A stretch of 64,000 nucleotides of DNA from Vibrio crassostreae 9ZC13 (GCF_000272045.2 NZ_AJYZ02000041.1:918903-982902); one strand, 5' to 3'. Positions 53,089-62,590 are shown, counted from the first letter of the stretch. Translations and numbers: made by a program. Notes: generated by a model from the sequence alone, not told the origin.

Positions 53089-54861
53089 ATGGAACTCAAT
53101 ACCCTGATAGTTGGCATCTACTTCCTATTCTTAATTGCGATAGGGTGGATGTTTCGAACGTTTACAAGTACGACAAGTGATTACTTCCGTGGGGGGGGTA
53201 ATATGCTGTGGTGGATGGTAGGTGCAACCGCATTTATGACCCAGTTCAGTGCTTGGACATTTACTGGTGCAGCAGGTAAAGCCTTTACCGATGGCTTTGC
53301 CGTAGCGATTATCTTCATCGCGAACGCATTCGGTTACCTAATGAACTACCTTTACTTCGCTCCGAAGTTCCGTCAACTGCGTGTTGTGACGGTAATTGAA
53401 GCGATTCGTATGCGTTTTGGTAAGGTGAATGAGCAAGTATTTACTTGGTCTGGTATGCCAAACAGCGTTATCTCTGCAGGTATTTGGTTGAATGGTCTAG
53501 CAATCATCGCATCGGGTATCTTCGGCTTTGATATGACAACGACGATTGTCCTAACGGGTCTGGTTGTACTGGTGATGTCAGTGACGGGCGGCTCTTGGGC
53601 GGTAATCGCATCTGACTTTATGCAGATGGTTATCATCATGGCGGTAACGGTGACGTGTGCTGTGGTTGCGATTTACCACGGTGGCGGCGTTACGCAGATC
53701 GTTAACGACTTCCCAACAGATTCATTCATTACGGGTGATAACCTGAACTACATGAGCATCTTCAGCATCTGGGCTGTGTTCATCTTCTTAAAGCAGTTCA
53801 GCATCACCAACAACATGCTTAACTCTTACCGCTACCTTGCTGCGAAAGATTCAAATAACGCACGTAAAGCAGCTCTACTTGCTTGTGTACTAATGACGCT
53901 TGGTCCAATCATCTGGTTCATGCCTTCTTGGTTCATGGCAGGTCAAGGTGTTGATTTAGCAGCAGCTTACCCAGAAGCTGGCAGCAAAGCCGCTGACTTC
54001 GCTTACCTTTACTTCGTTCAAGAATACATGCCTGCAGGTATGGTTGGCCTTCTAATTGCCGCTATGTTCGCAGCAACAATGTCTTCAATGGACTCAGGTC
54101 TAAACCGTAACTCAGGTATCTTCGTTAAGAACTTCTATGAGCCGATTCTTCGTCCTAAAGCGACAGAGAAAGAGCTAATGGTTGTTTCTAAACTAACGTC
54201 TACTTTCTTTGGCATCGCGATCATCTTGGTTGCTCTGTTCATCAACTCTCTTAAAGGTCTGAGCCTTTTCGACACCATGATGTACGTGGGCGCATTGATC
54301 GGCTTCCCAATGACGATTCCAGCATTCTGTGGCTTCTTCATCCGTAAAACACCGGATTGGGCAGGTTGGGGCACGCTAGTTGTAGGTGGTGTGGTTTCTT
54401 ACTTCGTTGGTTTCGTTATCACTGCGGACATGATTCAAAACTGGTTCGGTCTAAATGAACTAACTGGCCGTGAGTGGGCTGACCTGAAAGTGGCTATCGG
54501 CCTTATCGGTCACATCATATTTACTGCTGGCTTCTTTATTCTTTCAACACTGTTCTACAAGCCTCTTGCTGAGCACCGTGAGAAAGACGTAGACAAGTTC
54601 TTCAACAACCTAGCGACGCCACTAGTTGCTGAAAGTAATGAACAGAAGAAACTGGATAACAAGCAACGTCGTATGTTGGGTTCACTTATCGCGGTAGCGG
54701 GTGTGGGCGTAATGACTATGTTCGTACTGCCAAACCCAATGTGGGGACGCATGGTATTCGTTCTGTGTGGCTTGATTGTGTTCTCTGTTGGTCTGTTACT
54801 TGTTAAAGCAGTCGATGACAAAGTCGAGCAACAAGACGAAGTGACTCCAGCCGAAGGCTAA
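53089..54861 (+). CDS. SSS-family sodium:solute symporter 3, probable oligoalginate/uronate transporter
   Basis: A 590-residue sodium:solute symporter, the close paralogue of the protein at 24925-26703. The first ~50 residues are almost identical (SDYFRGGGNMLWWMVGATAF), and the two genes share promoter architecture. Differences are concentrated in the loop near residues 205-215 and the C-terminal tail. It is one of the three Toa-type transporters. A terminator lies in the gap to the PL6 gene, though read-through into it is possible as the gap is only 85 bp. Confidence 0.92.
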   Translation: MELNTLIVGIYFLFLIAIGWMFRTFTSTTSDYFRGGGNMLWWMVGATAFMTQFSAWTFTGAAGKAFTDGFAVAIIFIANAFGYLMNYLYFAPKFRQLRVVTVIEAIRMRFGKVNEQVFTWSGMPNSVISAGIWLNGLAIIASGIFGFDMTTTIVLTGLVVLVMSVTGGSWAVIASDFMQMVIIMAVTVTCAVVAIYHGGGVTQIVNDFPTDSFITGDNLNYMSIFSIWAVFIFLKQFSITNNMLNSYRYLAAKDSNNARKAALLACVLMTLGPIIWFMPSWFMAGQGVDLAAAYPEAGSKAADFAYLYFVQEYMPAGMVGLLIAAMFAATMSSMDSGLNRNSGIFVKNFYEPILRPKATEKELMVVSKLTSTFFGIAIILVALFINSLKGLSLFDTMMYVGALIGFPMTIPAFCGFFIRKTPDWAGWGTLVVGGVVSYFVGFVITADMIQNWFGLNELTGREWADLKVAIGLIGHIIFTAGFFILSTLFYKPLAEHREKDVDKFFNNLATPLVAESNEQKKLDNKQRRMLGSLIAVAGVGVMTMFVLPNPMWGRMVFVLCGLIVFSVGLLLVKAVDDKVEQQDEVTPAEG

Positions 54862-54886
54862 TCTAATTCGCATCCTAAATAACATC

Positions 54887-54917
54887 ACGGCCACCTGAAC
54901 GGGTGGTCGTCATTTTT
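54887..54917 (+). terminator. Terminator after symporter 3
   Basis: ACGGCCACC/GGTGGTCGT (one wobble pair) followed by CATTTTTA. It may be partial, leaving some transcription for the PL6 gene. Confidence 0.75.
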
Positions 54918-54946
54918 ATAATCCAAACTTTAATGTGAGATGTACG

Positions 54947-56563
54947 ATGAACAAAAAACTATTATCGGTAAGCATTATTAGCGCGTTCACGCTCGCTTTT
55001 GCAACTGGCTGTACAACACAAGAAAAAACAGCGCCCGTAGTCAGTGTCGCTGAACAAGCTGCGCCAGCTATTAGCGAAATCGACCGTAGTTACCTATTGA
55101 GCAGTGACCGCTTAACAGAGGTAGATGGCGACACTTTAGCCGTTGCTTCGGAAGAGCAAGTGGCTGCGCTTAAAGCACAATTTGAAAACCTAAAAGATGG
55201 CGACGAAGTGGTTATCCCTGCCGGTAAATACGCGAACTTAGGTCAAGTGACGATCACGGCGAATGACATCACTATCAAGGCAGAGCAAGCAGGTTCTGCG
55301 TGGATCACGGGGTTGATTCAGTTTGAACTGAAAGGCGATGACATCACGCTTGATGGCTTGGTATTTACTGAAGGCGGCCCTAAAGAACGCTTTGGTGCAG
55401 TTCGTATGATGGGTAATGGCAATACGCTTCAAAACTCAACATTCTACTACTTCAACCACGATTACACGTACGAGCCAGACGAGCGTCGTTCTGAGTATCC
55501 AAAGTACCTTTGGGTATCTCTATGGGGTAAAGACGGCAAAGTCATCAACAACCGTTTCGAAGGTAAGCAAAAACGCGGCACTTTGATTGGTGTACAAAAA
55601 GATGACACAGCTGACAACCACCTGATCGCAAATAACATCTTCATGGATCAAAAGCCTAACCAGTTCAACGAATTCGACATCAAAGAAGCGATTCGTTACA
55701 ACGGCAACAGCTGGGAAGCGATCCGTATTGGTGATTCTAAATCTTCACAGTGGGATTCAAGTTCTAAGTTCGTGAACAACCTAATGATCGATATGGATGG
55801 TGAGCGTGAGCTTATCTCGATTAAGTCGGGCGACAACACGATCTCAGGTAATACTATTTTCCAAAGCACCGCGCTTATTTCACTGCGTCACGGAAAAGGC
55901 AACACAGTTGAGAACAACATGATTCTTGGCAATGGAAAGCGCCTAACGGGCGGCGTCCGTATCTACGATGAAGATCATGTGATTCGTAACAACTACATTG
56001 CAAACACTCGAGGCCGCGATGGCTTGATTGAAGGCAACGCTGACCTACGTGGCGGCATTGTTATTAACACAGGCATCATCGACGTAGCGAATGGTGAGCA
56101 GCTAGATCAATCGGTGAAAGGCAAAGAGCTTAACAAGCAGTGGACACCGAAAAACATCACCATTGAGAACAACTCTCTAGTCGATACTGAGTGGGGCATT
56201 GTTTACGGCAACCAAAGCCACCGTGTAAGTTTGTTTGACAACGCAGAAGTGGAAGGCATTTATGCGGGCGTTGATGTGGCGTTTAAACACAACGTGGTTG
56301 ATAACTCGCAGTCACCTGAGTTTGTAAGTGTACGTGCAACGCAAGACTTCCCATTAGTTGGCGCAACTTACACAGACGAAACTTACGTAGGTCAAGTAAC
56401 GGATTCTGAACTGATCGAAGGCTACTCGGTTGAGCTACCAAAAGTTGTTGTAGAAAACGGCATGAACGCTTATCAAGGTGAAGGCGCAGACGTGTCTAAA
56501 CTTGCGGTCGTGACGGCTGAAACAGCGGGTCCAGACTACGTGCTTGAGAATACGACTAAGTAA
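54947..56563 (+). CDS. PL6 alginate lyase, lipoprotein
   Basis: A 538-residue right-handed parallel beta-helix lyase of the chondroitinase B/PL6 family. I start at ATG 54947; a GTG four codons earlier is unlikely. The signal ends in FATGC (Cys22), so it is a lipoprotein. K293 (ISIKSGDN) and R314 (SLRHGKGN) are 21 residues apart, as recalled for Lys220 and Arg241 of the PL6 enzyme AlyGC. NGNTLQNSTFYYF and ENNSLVDTEWGIVYGNQS are coil turns of the helix. PL6 enzymes often prefer mannuronate-guluronate junctions, so it complements the PL7 set. It lies 85 bp downstream of symporter 3. Confidence 0.92.
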   Translation: MNKKLLSVSIISAFTLAFATGCTTQEKTAPVVSVAEQAAPAISEIDRSYLLSSDRLTEVDGDTLAVASEEQVAALKAQFENLKDGDEVVIPAGKYANLGQVTITANDITIKAEQAGSAWITGLIQFELKGDDITLDGLVFTEGGPKERFGAVRMMGNGNTLQNSTFYYFNHDYTYEPDERRSEYPKYLWVSLWGKDGKVINNRFEGKQKRGTLIGVQKDDTADNHLIANNIFMDQKPNQFNEFDIKEAIRYNGNSWEAIRIGDSKSSQWDSSSKFVNNLMIDMDGERELISIKSGDNTISGNTIFQSTALISLRHGKGNTVENNMILGNGKRLTGGVRIYDEDHVIRNNYIANTRGRDGLIEGNADLRGGIVINTGIIDVANGEQLDQSVKGKELNKQWTPKNITIENNSLVDTEWGIVYGNQSHRVSLFDNAEVEGIYAGVDVAFKHNVVDNSQSPEFVSVRATQDFPLVGATYTDETYVGQVTDSELIEGYSVELPKVVVENGMNAYQGEGADVSKLAVVTAETAGPDYVLENTTK

Positions 56564-56642
56564 TTTATTAGTTAATGGCTAATGGCTAATGGTTTAAGCT
56601 ACCAAATCAATTCACGATAGCTGTCCTGACCATAACACTTAA

Positions 56643-56675
56643 AAAGCCTCAACAGATAATGTCTGTTGAGGCTTT
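56643..56675. terminator. Bidirectional terminator between PL6 and msrA
   Basis: A perfect 14-bp stem AAAGCCTCAACAGA/TCTGTTGAGGCTTT with a 5-nt loop. The minus-strand tail is TTTTT, serving msrA; the plus tail is shorter. Confidence 0.88.
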
Positions 56676-56715
56676 ATCGATCTTAGGTCGTGATCATCTC
56701 AATCTTACGTCGAGA

Positions 56716-57228
56716 CTACTGTGATTTATACTTATGCAGTAGATCCCAAGGGATATGACATAAGTGGTGATCTTCAGGGAAGTGACTTAAGTGATGCTGG
56801 TGGATGTCGTCGCTGGCAACATAATTGGTCAACGGCAACACCTCAACAGCGATACGGTCGGCATCATCTCTTGAAGAAATATAGTGCTTAGCTTCGGTTA
56901 AGTGTTCTGCATTAGTGCTGTATACACCTGTGCGGTATTTCTCTCCGACATCGACACCTTGTTTATTCAAGCTGTAAGGGTCGATAATCTCAAACAAGTG
57001 TTCCATCAAAATCGTGACTGACGTGATGTTTGGATCAAATTCAATTTGTACGCACTCCGCGTAGCCATTGTAATCGCTTTGTGTGCCGTCGCTTTGTGTC
57101 GTTTTGTTCTCTGTTGGCTGGGCGCTTCCATTAGCACGGCCTGCTTCTGTGCTGATAACACCAGGAACGTACTTAATAAATTCTTGTACACCCCACAAGC
57201 AGCCGCCAGCTAAATAAATTTGTTCCAT
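56716..57228 (-). CDS. msrA: Peptide-methionine (S)-S-oxide reductase MsrA
   Basis: A 170-residue protein that repairs oxidised methionine. The catalytic motif is GGCLWG (Cys10), with Leu where most MsrA have Phe. YNGYAECVQIEFDP, DPYSLNKQGVDVGEKYRTGVY and the C-terminal EDHHLCHIP segment are family landmarks; the cysteine in the last could be the resolving residue. AAGAGAAG precedes the ATG. It is the first gene past the alginate locus and convergent with the PL6 gene. Confidence 0.9.
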   Translation of the reverse strand: MEQIYLAGGCLWGVQEFIKYVPGVISTEAGRANGSAQPTENKTTQSDGTQSDYNGYAECVQIEFDPNITSVTILMEHLFEIIDPYSLNKQGVDVGEKYRTGVYSTNAEHLTEAKHYISSRDDADRIAVEVLPLTNYVASDDIHQHHLSHFPEDHHLCHIPWDLLHKYKSQ

Positions 57229-57467
57229 ACTTCTCTTTGAGCTCTCTGTGTTTGTTGATGTTCGTTAGGTACCCGAATCAATACGATGATACCCGTACGT
57301 ATAAAAAAGCGTCTATAAAAATGAGCGCGTAAATAAAAACAAGCGTTTAGGCATTGTAAACCTGTGCGACTGAACAAACATAAGTTTAATATGATTTGTG
57401 ATTATATAAGTCAGTATTGCTTTGTCATCAACTCGAATCTCAACATCAAGTGAGCGTTACTCTAAAC

Positions 57468-58583
57468 ATGTTTGATCAAATAAAAGACTTCATTAATCCG
57501 AGCAAGAACCCAGACTTGACTCAGGCTCATGAATATCAGCGCAAGCATCTTCCTACATTGTGGCTGTTGGGCAAAACGGGGGCGGGCAAGTCATCGTTTA
57601 TTCAAGCGGTCACGGGCGACTCTTCTGTAGAAGTGGGCAATGGTTTTGCGCCTTGTACCATGACGGCGATGTCGTATGAGTTTCCGCAAGACAAACCCGT
57701 GATGAGGTTTCTTGATACCAGAGGACTCAGCGAAGCGAATTACGATGCGAAAGAGGATTTGGAAGAGATTGGTCAGGCAGGTAATGCGTTAGTCGTTGTA
57801 ATGAAAGCCGACGAACCTGAACAATCCGCTGTGCTTACGGCTCTAAAACAGATTAAGAAACAGAAGAAGATTAAACACTTGTTGCTGGTTCATACGGCGG
57901 TGTTGTCTTCCAGTGAACCAGATCGAGCAAGGCAAATTCAGTTCAACACCAACCAAGTAGAGAAGGCTTGGGGTAAAGAGTTTGAATCGGTAGCGGTCGA
58001 TTTCGAAACGGATGACAACGCTATGTCTAACAGCGAAGCGGTTTACAACTATGACATCTTGTTAGAAAAGCTGAGCAGTATTCTTCCGGTGATAGGAATG
58101 ATGGTGCAAGACAAAGAACATTCCACGCAAGAAGAAGCCAACTTTGATCAAGTAGAAAACGAAGTGCTTTGGTATGCAGGAAGTGCCGCAGCGAGTGACC
58201 TGATTCCGGGTGTTGGTTTGGTGTCGGTACCTGCGATTCAAGCCAAAATGCTTCACAGCTTGGCCAATCAATATGGGGTCGAATGGAATAAGAGAGTCTT
58301 TAGTGAGTTGATAGGCACTCTGGGAAGCAGCTTTGCTTTGCAATACGGAATGAAGCTGGGCACTCGACAGTTGATAAAGCTGATTCCAGTTTATGGTCAA
58401 ACGGTAGGTGCGGTGGCTGCAGCGGCAATGAGTTTCGGCACCTCTTATGGTTTAGGTCGCGCGGCTTGTTTTTACTTCTATCATAAGAACAAAGGTGAAG
58501 AAGTGTCTGAACAAGAGATGCAGAAGATCTACAAAGAATCTCTGAAAAAAGGAAAGGCGGCGTCGGGTTATGAAGAAAATTAG
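57468..58583 (+). CDS. P-loop GTPase with C-terminal DUF697-like domain
   Basis: A 371-residue protein from ATG 57468; an in-frame TTG at 57417 is less likely. GKTGAGKSS (Walker A), DTRG (G3) and a GTPase fold of the Era/50S-binding type cover roughly residues 25-200. The C-terminal part (~225-340) is glycine- and alanine-rich with hydrophobic segments (AASDLIPGVGLVSVPA, GTRQLIKLIPVYGQTVGAVA), like DUF697 domains of YcjF-type proteins. G4 is not a clear NKxD. The 3' end overlaps the next GTPase gene by 14 bp, so the two act together. Function is unknown. Confidence 0.82.
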   Translation: MFDQIKDFINPSKNPDLTQAHEYQRKHLPTLWLLGKTGAGKSSFIQAVTGDSSVEVGNGFAPCTMTAMSYEFPQDKPVMRFLDTRGLSEANYDAKEDLEEIGQAGNALVVVMKADEPEQSAVLTALKQIKKQKKIKHLLLVHTAVLSSSEPDRARQIQFNTNQVEKAWGKEFESVAVDFETDDNAMSNSEAVYNYDILLEKLSSILPVIGMMVQDKEHSTQEEANFDQVENEVLWYAGSAAASDLIPGVGLVSVPAIQAKMLHSLANQYGVEWNKRVFSELIGTLGSSFALQYGMKLGTRQLIKLIPVYGQTVGAVAAAAMSFGTSYGLGRAACFYFYHKNKGEEVSEQEMQKIYKESLKKGKAASGYEEN

Positions 58584-60246
58584 AAACCTATTTCGATTAC
58601 TGGCGGTGCTATCGAGCGGACGCTGGGGCATTGCCCTGATTTCGGCGATCTTCCCAAGCATTATCATGATGGGTTTTGGTGTCTTCTTGGCGATCAAATA
58701 CGGTTATCTACTCGAAATGTCGATTGCCATTGCCGTGAGTACCTTGGTGTTCACCATTCCTTTATTCATTTCTAGCCGTTCTTCAAGCCGCTCTTCAAAT
58801 AAAGAGTCTTTCTCGAATAAAGAGAGTGGCGGCCTTGGCGAGGATACTGCTGAAGCTGAATCACAGCATAAAAAAGCTGATATTAACGATGCATTGGTTA
58901 AGGCTTCGGCTGATTGGTCTCAAAAAGAACTGTCGATCTGGAATGATTCAAAACACCATGTACGCCAACAATTAATGGTCGACATAGAGTGGGGCAACCT
59001 AGATCAAACCGGTTTAGAGGTACTTGAATTCGTTGCGAAAAAGTTTGATAAAAAATCGCTCGATTTCTCGATTCCTGAAGGACTAAAGCTGTTCGAAGAG
59101 GTCAGCCGACGCTACAAACTGGTAGTGCGAGAGCATATACCGGGCATTGAGTATCTCAAGGTTTCTTACATTAAGGCGGGCTACGAAGCCTATGATAAAT
59201 ATGGCGAGCTAGGGCAGAAGATCGTTAAGGCCGCTATTTGGGGGAATCACCTCAAAAACCTCTATTTGAACCCGCTAAAAGTTGTTTCTGATTTAGGGAG
59301 AGAGCAAGCGACATCTTCAATGACAAGGGGTGTGGTTGATGACATGCAATACGCCGCCAAACAAGCCTTGTTAGATGAAGTTGCGGCGGTGGCGATTGAC
59401 CTCTACAGCGGACGTTTCAGCATTGAAGATGAGGCACTTAAAGTGTCTGATGTTTCTGAACTCGACGAACAACGCTTTGCTCCAGAGCTAGAGCCTGTGC
59501 GAATCGTGCTGGTGGGACAAACCAGTTCGGGTAAATCTTCACTTATCAATGCACTCAAGCAAGAGTTGGTTGCAGAAGTGGATGTGCTGCCATCAACCGA
59601 CACTTCAACGGTGTATAACGCGTTTGTCGACGACAATGATGTTCGCGTTGTTGATCTTCAGGGGCTTGATGGCAATCCTAAAACCGAAGCCTTAATGCTG
59701 AAAGAGATGACCCAAGCCGATGTGGTGTTATGGGTGCTTAAAGCTAATCAATCTGCGCGTGATTTGGATAAGCAATTGAAAGATAGATTTGATGCTTTCT
59801 ATGACGATCCTAACAACATCTCACGCAAGAAGCCGATTGTGGTGTCGGTTGTGAATCAGGTAGACAGATTAAAGCCTGTAGACGATTGGCAACCGCCGTA
59901 TGACTTAGAGAATCCAACATCGACCAAAGCGAAGATCATTGCTCAAGCGCTCGAATACAATCATATATTGCTGCAAACCGATATCGTGTTACCGCTGGCG
60001 ATTGCGCCAGAAAAGGTACAGTTTGGTTTAGATACTTTAAGGCAGACGTTGATCGAGCGTATCGCTGACGCAAATAACGTTCAGAGAAATCGCCAACGTT
60101 TAGAAGCCATGAAAAGAGGGACGTCGGTTAAAGGCCAACTGAATAAAGCGGTCAAGGCGGGTAAGAAGGTTGCCCCCAGTGCATTGAAAGCAGCGACGCC
60201 AAAACTGGCTGAAATGGCCATCAAGCAAGTCGTGAAGAAGAAGTAA
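58570..60246 (+). CDS. Membrane-anchored P-loop GTPase
   Basis: A 558-residue protein. Two hydrophobic segments at the N-terminus (~15-35 and 42-65) are followed by a serine-rich, charged linker and an all-helical region (~95-290). A GTPase domain (~305-500) has GQTSSGKSS (G1), DLQGLDG (G3, an unusual form) and NQVD (G4). The C-terminus is lysine-rich. It starts 14 bp inside the upstream GTPase gene and is probably translated by coupling. The helices before the GTPase domain suggest a dynamin-like or YcjX/YcjF-like membrane-stress system. Function is unknown. Confidence 0.82.
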   Translation: MKKIRNLFRLLAVLSSGRWGIALISAIFPSIIMMGFGVFLAIKYGYLLEMSIAIAVSTLVFTIPLFISSRSSSRSSNKESFSNKESGGLGEDTAEAESQHKKADINDALVKASADWSQKELSIWNDSKHHVRQQLMVDIEWGNLDQTGLEVLEFVAKKFDKKSLDFSIPEGLKLFEEVSRRYKLVVREHIPGIEYLKVSYIKAGYEAYDKYGELGQKIVKAAIWGNHLKNLYLNPLKVVSDLGREQATSSMTRGVVDDMQYAAKQALLDEVAAVAIDLYSGRFSIEDEALKVSDVSELDEQRFAPELEPVRIVLVGQTSSGKSSLINALKQELVAEVDVLPSTDTSTVYNAFVDDNDVRVVDLQGLDGNPKTEALMLKEMTQADVVLWVLKANQSARDLDKQLKDRFDAFYDDPNNISRKKPIVVSVVNQVDRLKPVDDWQPPYDLENPTSTKAKIIAQALEYNHILLQTDIVLPLAIAPEKVQFGLDTLRQTLIERIADANNVQRNRQRLEAMKRGTSVKGQLNKAVKAGKKVAPSALKAATPKLAEMAIKQVVKKK

Positions 60247-60588
60247 GTTATTCACTGCGAATACGGTTCTGGTGAGGTTTGAGCCTCATCAGAGCTTATC
60301 TTTTCTAGATCTTGGCTTTTTAGCTCAATAGATTTTCAGAAAACAGCCATCTTCGCCCCATATTCGAGAAAGCATTGAGTTTAAAAGAGATTCGATATTA
60401 TTAAGTAACTCGCTGAACTAGTTTAATAGTATATAAACGGCTGTGATTCACAGTTTATATAACATGCTATCGTATTTAATCATCATTCTAAATGTTGATC
60501 ACATTTATACTTTTCTAAGCTGTATTTATAAAACAATTACACTATATTTAAATTTCGGATCATCTTGATTTCAACGTAGGGATATATT
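60247..60588. other. Promoter region of the tna operon
   Basis: A 342-bp region. A weak hairpin follows the GTPase stop (GGTGAGG/CCTCATC near 60268-60290). GATCACATTT near 60498 resembles one half of a CRP site, as expected for tna. Nothing else stands out. Confidence 0.45.
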
Positions 60589-60687
60589 GTGAACATGTAT
60601 CTGAAATGGCAATCAACAACATGGCTAACCTTGTTAGCTTGGTATACCTTAGATCACCAGCTCTCGTTCCGCCTTTCTTCAGAGTAG
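60589..60687 (+). CDS. tnaC: TnaC leader peptide (tryptophan-sensing attenuator)
   Basis: A 32-codon frame starting at GTG 60589 (AGGG seven bases upstream; ATG 60595 is the alternative), ending at TAG 60687, 303 bp before tnaA. The peptide is rich in Trp and has WYTLD, matching the WxxxD spacing of E. coli TnaC Trp12 and Asp16. In E. coli the nascent peptide stalls the ribosome when tryptophan is high and blocks Rho. The residue eight positions after the Asp, a conserved Pro in E. coli and Proteus, is Ser (TCT) here. The identity rests on position and the W/D pair. Confidence 0.8.
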   Translation: MNMYLKWQSTTWLTLLAWYTLDHQLSFRLSSE

Positions 60688-60990
60688 TACCCTCTAGGCG
60701 TCACACGCCAGCAAAGCAGCGTGCTTTGTTTACCTATCAGCAGCTTTGATAACCTTTGAACGCATGAATGTCGCACTTATTATTTCGTGCAGAATATTCG
60801 TTGTTTTGTCGTTCTCGCTAATTATCCCAGCCTCTGTTTAGGTTCGATTAATAACTCATTATTTAATTTTTTATTTTCATTGTTAATTTCCGTCTATCTT
60901 CATGCGGAGCTATTAAATTAATGGTGAGGATTCGTGACATCTACATAAAATAGATTTCGACCTGATCGGAATGTATAGAAAGGTACTATT
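60688..60990 (+). promoter_or_regulatory. tnaC-tnaA transcribed spacer (Rho-dependent attenuation region)
   Basis: A 303-bp spacer with no open frame, starting with a C-rich stretch (TACCCTCTAGGCGTCAC) just after the tnaC stop. In E. coli the equivalent region holds boxA, the rut site and pause sites. A hairpin GCAGCGTGCTTTG-type segment lies near 60710. Function by analogy. Confidence 0.5.
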
Positions 60991-62463
60991 ATGGAAAACT
61001 TCAAACATCTACCAGAACCGTTTCGTATTCGTGTTGTAGAGCCAGTAAAAAGAACAACTCGCGCCTATCGTGAACAAGCCATTGTCGACGCGGGCATGAA
61101 CCCATTTTTGCTCGACAGTGATGATGTGTTTATCGACTTACTGACAGACAGCGGAACAGGATCTATCACTCAGCGTATGCAAGCCGCGATGTTAATGGGT
61201 GATGAAGCTTACAGTGGTAGCCGCAGTTACTACGCATTGTCGAATGCGGTTAAGGATATCTTCGGTTACGAGTTGACGATTCCAACACACCAAGGACGCG
61301 GTGCAGAGCAGATCTACATTCCGGTTCTTATTAAGAAGCGTGAAATGGAGAAAGGGCTCGAACGCAGCAAAATGGTCGCCTTGTCGAACTACTTCTTCGA
61401 TACAACACAAGGCCACACCCAAGTGAATTGCTGTGTGGCGAAGAACGTTTATACCAAAGAAGCGTTCGATACCTCAGTGAACGCGGATTTCAAAGGCAAC
61501 TTCGATGTGGCGAAGCTGGAAGAAGCGATCTTAGAAGCGGGCGCAGCCAATGTTCCCTACATTGTGAGCACCATTACTTGTAACTCTGCTGGTGGACAGC
61601 CAGTGTCTATCGCCAATCTAAAAGCCGTGTATGAAATCGCTCAGAAGTACGATATTCCTGTGATCATGGACTCGGCACGCTACGCAGAAAATGCCTACTT
61701 CATTCAACAACGTGAAGCGGGTTATCAGGATTGGACAATCGAACAGATCACGCGTGAGTCTTACAAATACGCGGATGGTTTAGCTATGTCTGCCAAGAAA
61801 GATGCCATGGTACAAATGGGCGGCTTGTTGTGCTTTAAAGACGACGCTTTCATGGATGTGTACACAGAGTGTCGAACCTTGTGTGTGGTGCAAGAGGGCT
61901 TCCCAACCTATGGTGGCTTAGAAGGTGGCGCGATGGAGCGTCTTGCGGTTGGCCTTTATGACGGCATGCGCCAAGATTGGTTAGAGTACCGTATTGGCCA
62001 GGTTCAATACCTTGTTGATGGCTTAGAAGCGATGGGCATCGTGTGCCAGCAAGCAGGCGGTCATGCTGCGTTTGTCGATGCGGGTAAATTGCTGCCTCAT
62101 ATCCCGGCTGGTCAGTTTCCCGCACATGCTTTGGCGTGCGAACTCTATAAAGTCGCGGGTATCAGAGCGGTTGAGATTGGCTCATTGCTGCAAGGTCGCG
62201 ACCCAGCAACCGGTGAACAACACCCATGCCCTGCGGAGTTATTGCGCCTTACTATTCCTCGCGCGACCTACACACAAACACACATGGATTTCATTATCGA
62301 AGCATTCGAAAAAGTGAAAGAGAATGCAGGACAAGTGAAAGGGCTCGATTTTACCTACGAGCCGCCGGTGTTAAGACACTTCACTGCGCGCTTGAAAGAG
62401 GTTGAAACCGTTGAAAAACAGACAGAAAAAAAGAATGAACAAACGCTCGAAGAAGCATTTTAA
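60991..62463 (+). CDS. tnaA: Tryptophanase
   Basis: A 490-residue PLP enzyme that splits tryptophan into indole, pyruvate and ammonia. It is collinear with E. coli TnaA from the first residue (MENFKHLPEPFRIRV) to KVLRHFTAKLKEV-like sequence. The PLP lysine lies in MSAKKDAM, about residue 270. A highly charged tail of about 19 residues after LKEV (EKKNEQTLEEAF) is absent from E. coli TnaA. AAAGG precedes the ATG. It is preceded by tnaC; no tnaB permease gene follows within the window. Indole is also a signal in Vibrio biofilm control. Confidence 0.97.
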   Translation: MENFKHLPEPFRIRVVEPVKRTTRAYREQAIVDAGMNPFLLDSDDVFIDLLTDSGTGSITQRMQAAMLMGDEAYSGSRSYYALSNAVKDIFGYELTIPTHQGRGAEQIYIPVLIKKREMEKGLERSKMVALSNYFFDTTQGHTQVNCCVAKNVYTKEAFDTSVNADFKGNFDVAKLEEAILEAGAANVPYIVSTITCNSAGGQPVSIANLKAVYEIAQKYDIPVIMDSARYAENAYFIQQREAGYQDWTIEQITRESYKYADGLAMSAKKDAMVQMGGLLCFKDDAFMDVYTECRTLCVVQEGFPTYGGLEGGAMERLAVGLYDGMRQDWLEYRIGQVQYLVDGLEAMGIVCQQAGGHAAFVDAGKLLPHIPAGQFPAHALACELYKVAGIRAVEIGSLLQGRDPATGEQHPCPAELLRLTIPRATYTQTHMDFIIEAFEKVKENAGQVKGLDFTYEPPVLRHFTARLKEVETVEKQTEKKNEQTLEEAF

Positions 62464-62502
62464 AATAAAAACATAAGCGAATAGTCACTAGAACCCTAAT
62501 CA

Positions 62503-62524
62503 AAGGCTCCCTCGGGAGCCTTTT
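62503..62524 (+). terminator. Terminator after tnaA
   Basis: GGCTCC-CTCG-GGAGCC hairpin followed by TTTTCTTT. Confidence 0.85.
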
Positions 62525-62552
62525 CTTTATTGGATGATAGGGGAGTTATGTC

Positions 62553-62590
62553 GTTAAGCAGCTAAGCAGTTAAGCAGTTAAGCGGTTAAC
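62553..62590. repeat. 8-bp microsatellite, about 4.75 copies
   Basis: The unit GTTAAGCA recurs at 62553, 62561 (GCTAAGCA), 62569, 62577 (GTTAAGCG) and a final partial copy. It is not in a coding region. Confidence 0.85.

Noticed and set aside
60440..60510. Full CRP operator upstream of tnaC
   Set aside because: TGTGATTCACAG and TGTTGATCACATTT both lack the six-base spacing of a CRP site; only half-sites can be supported.
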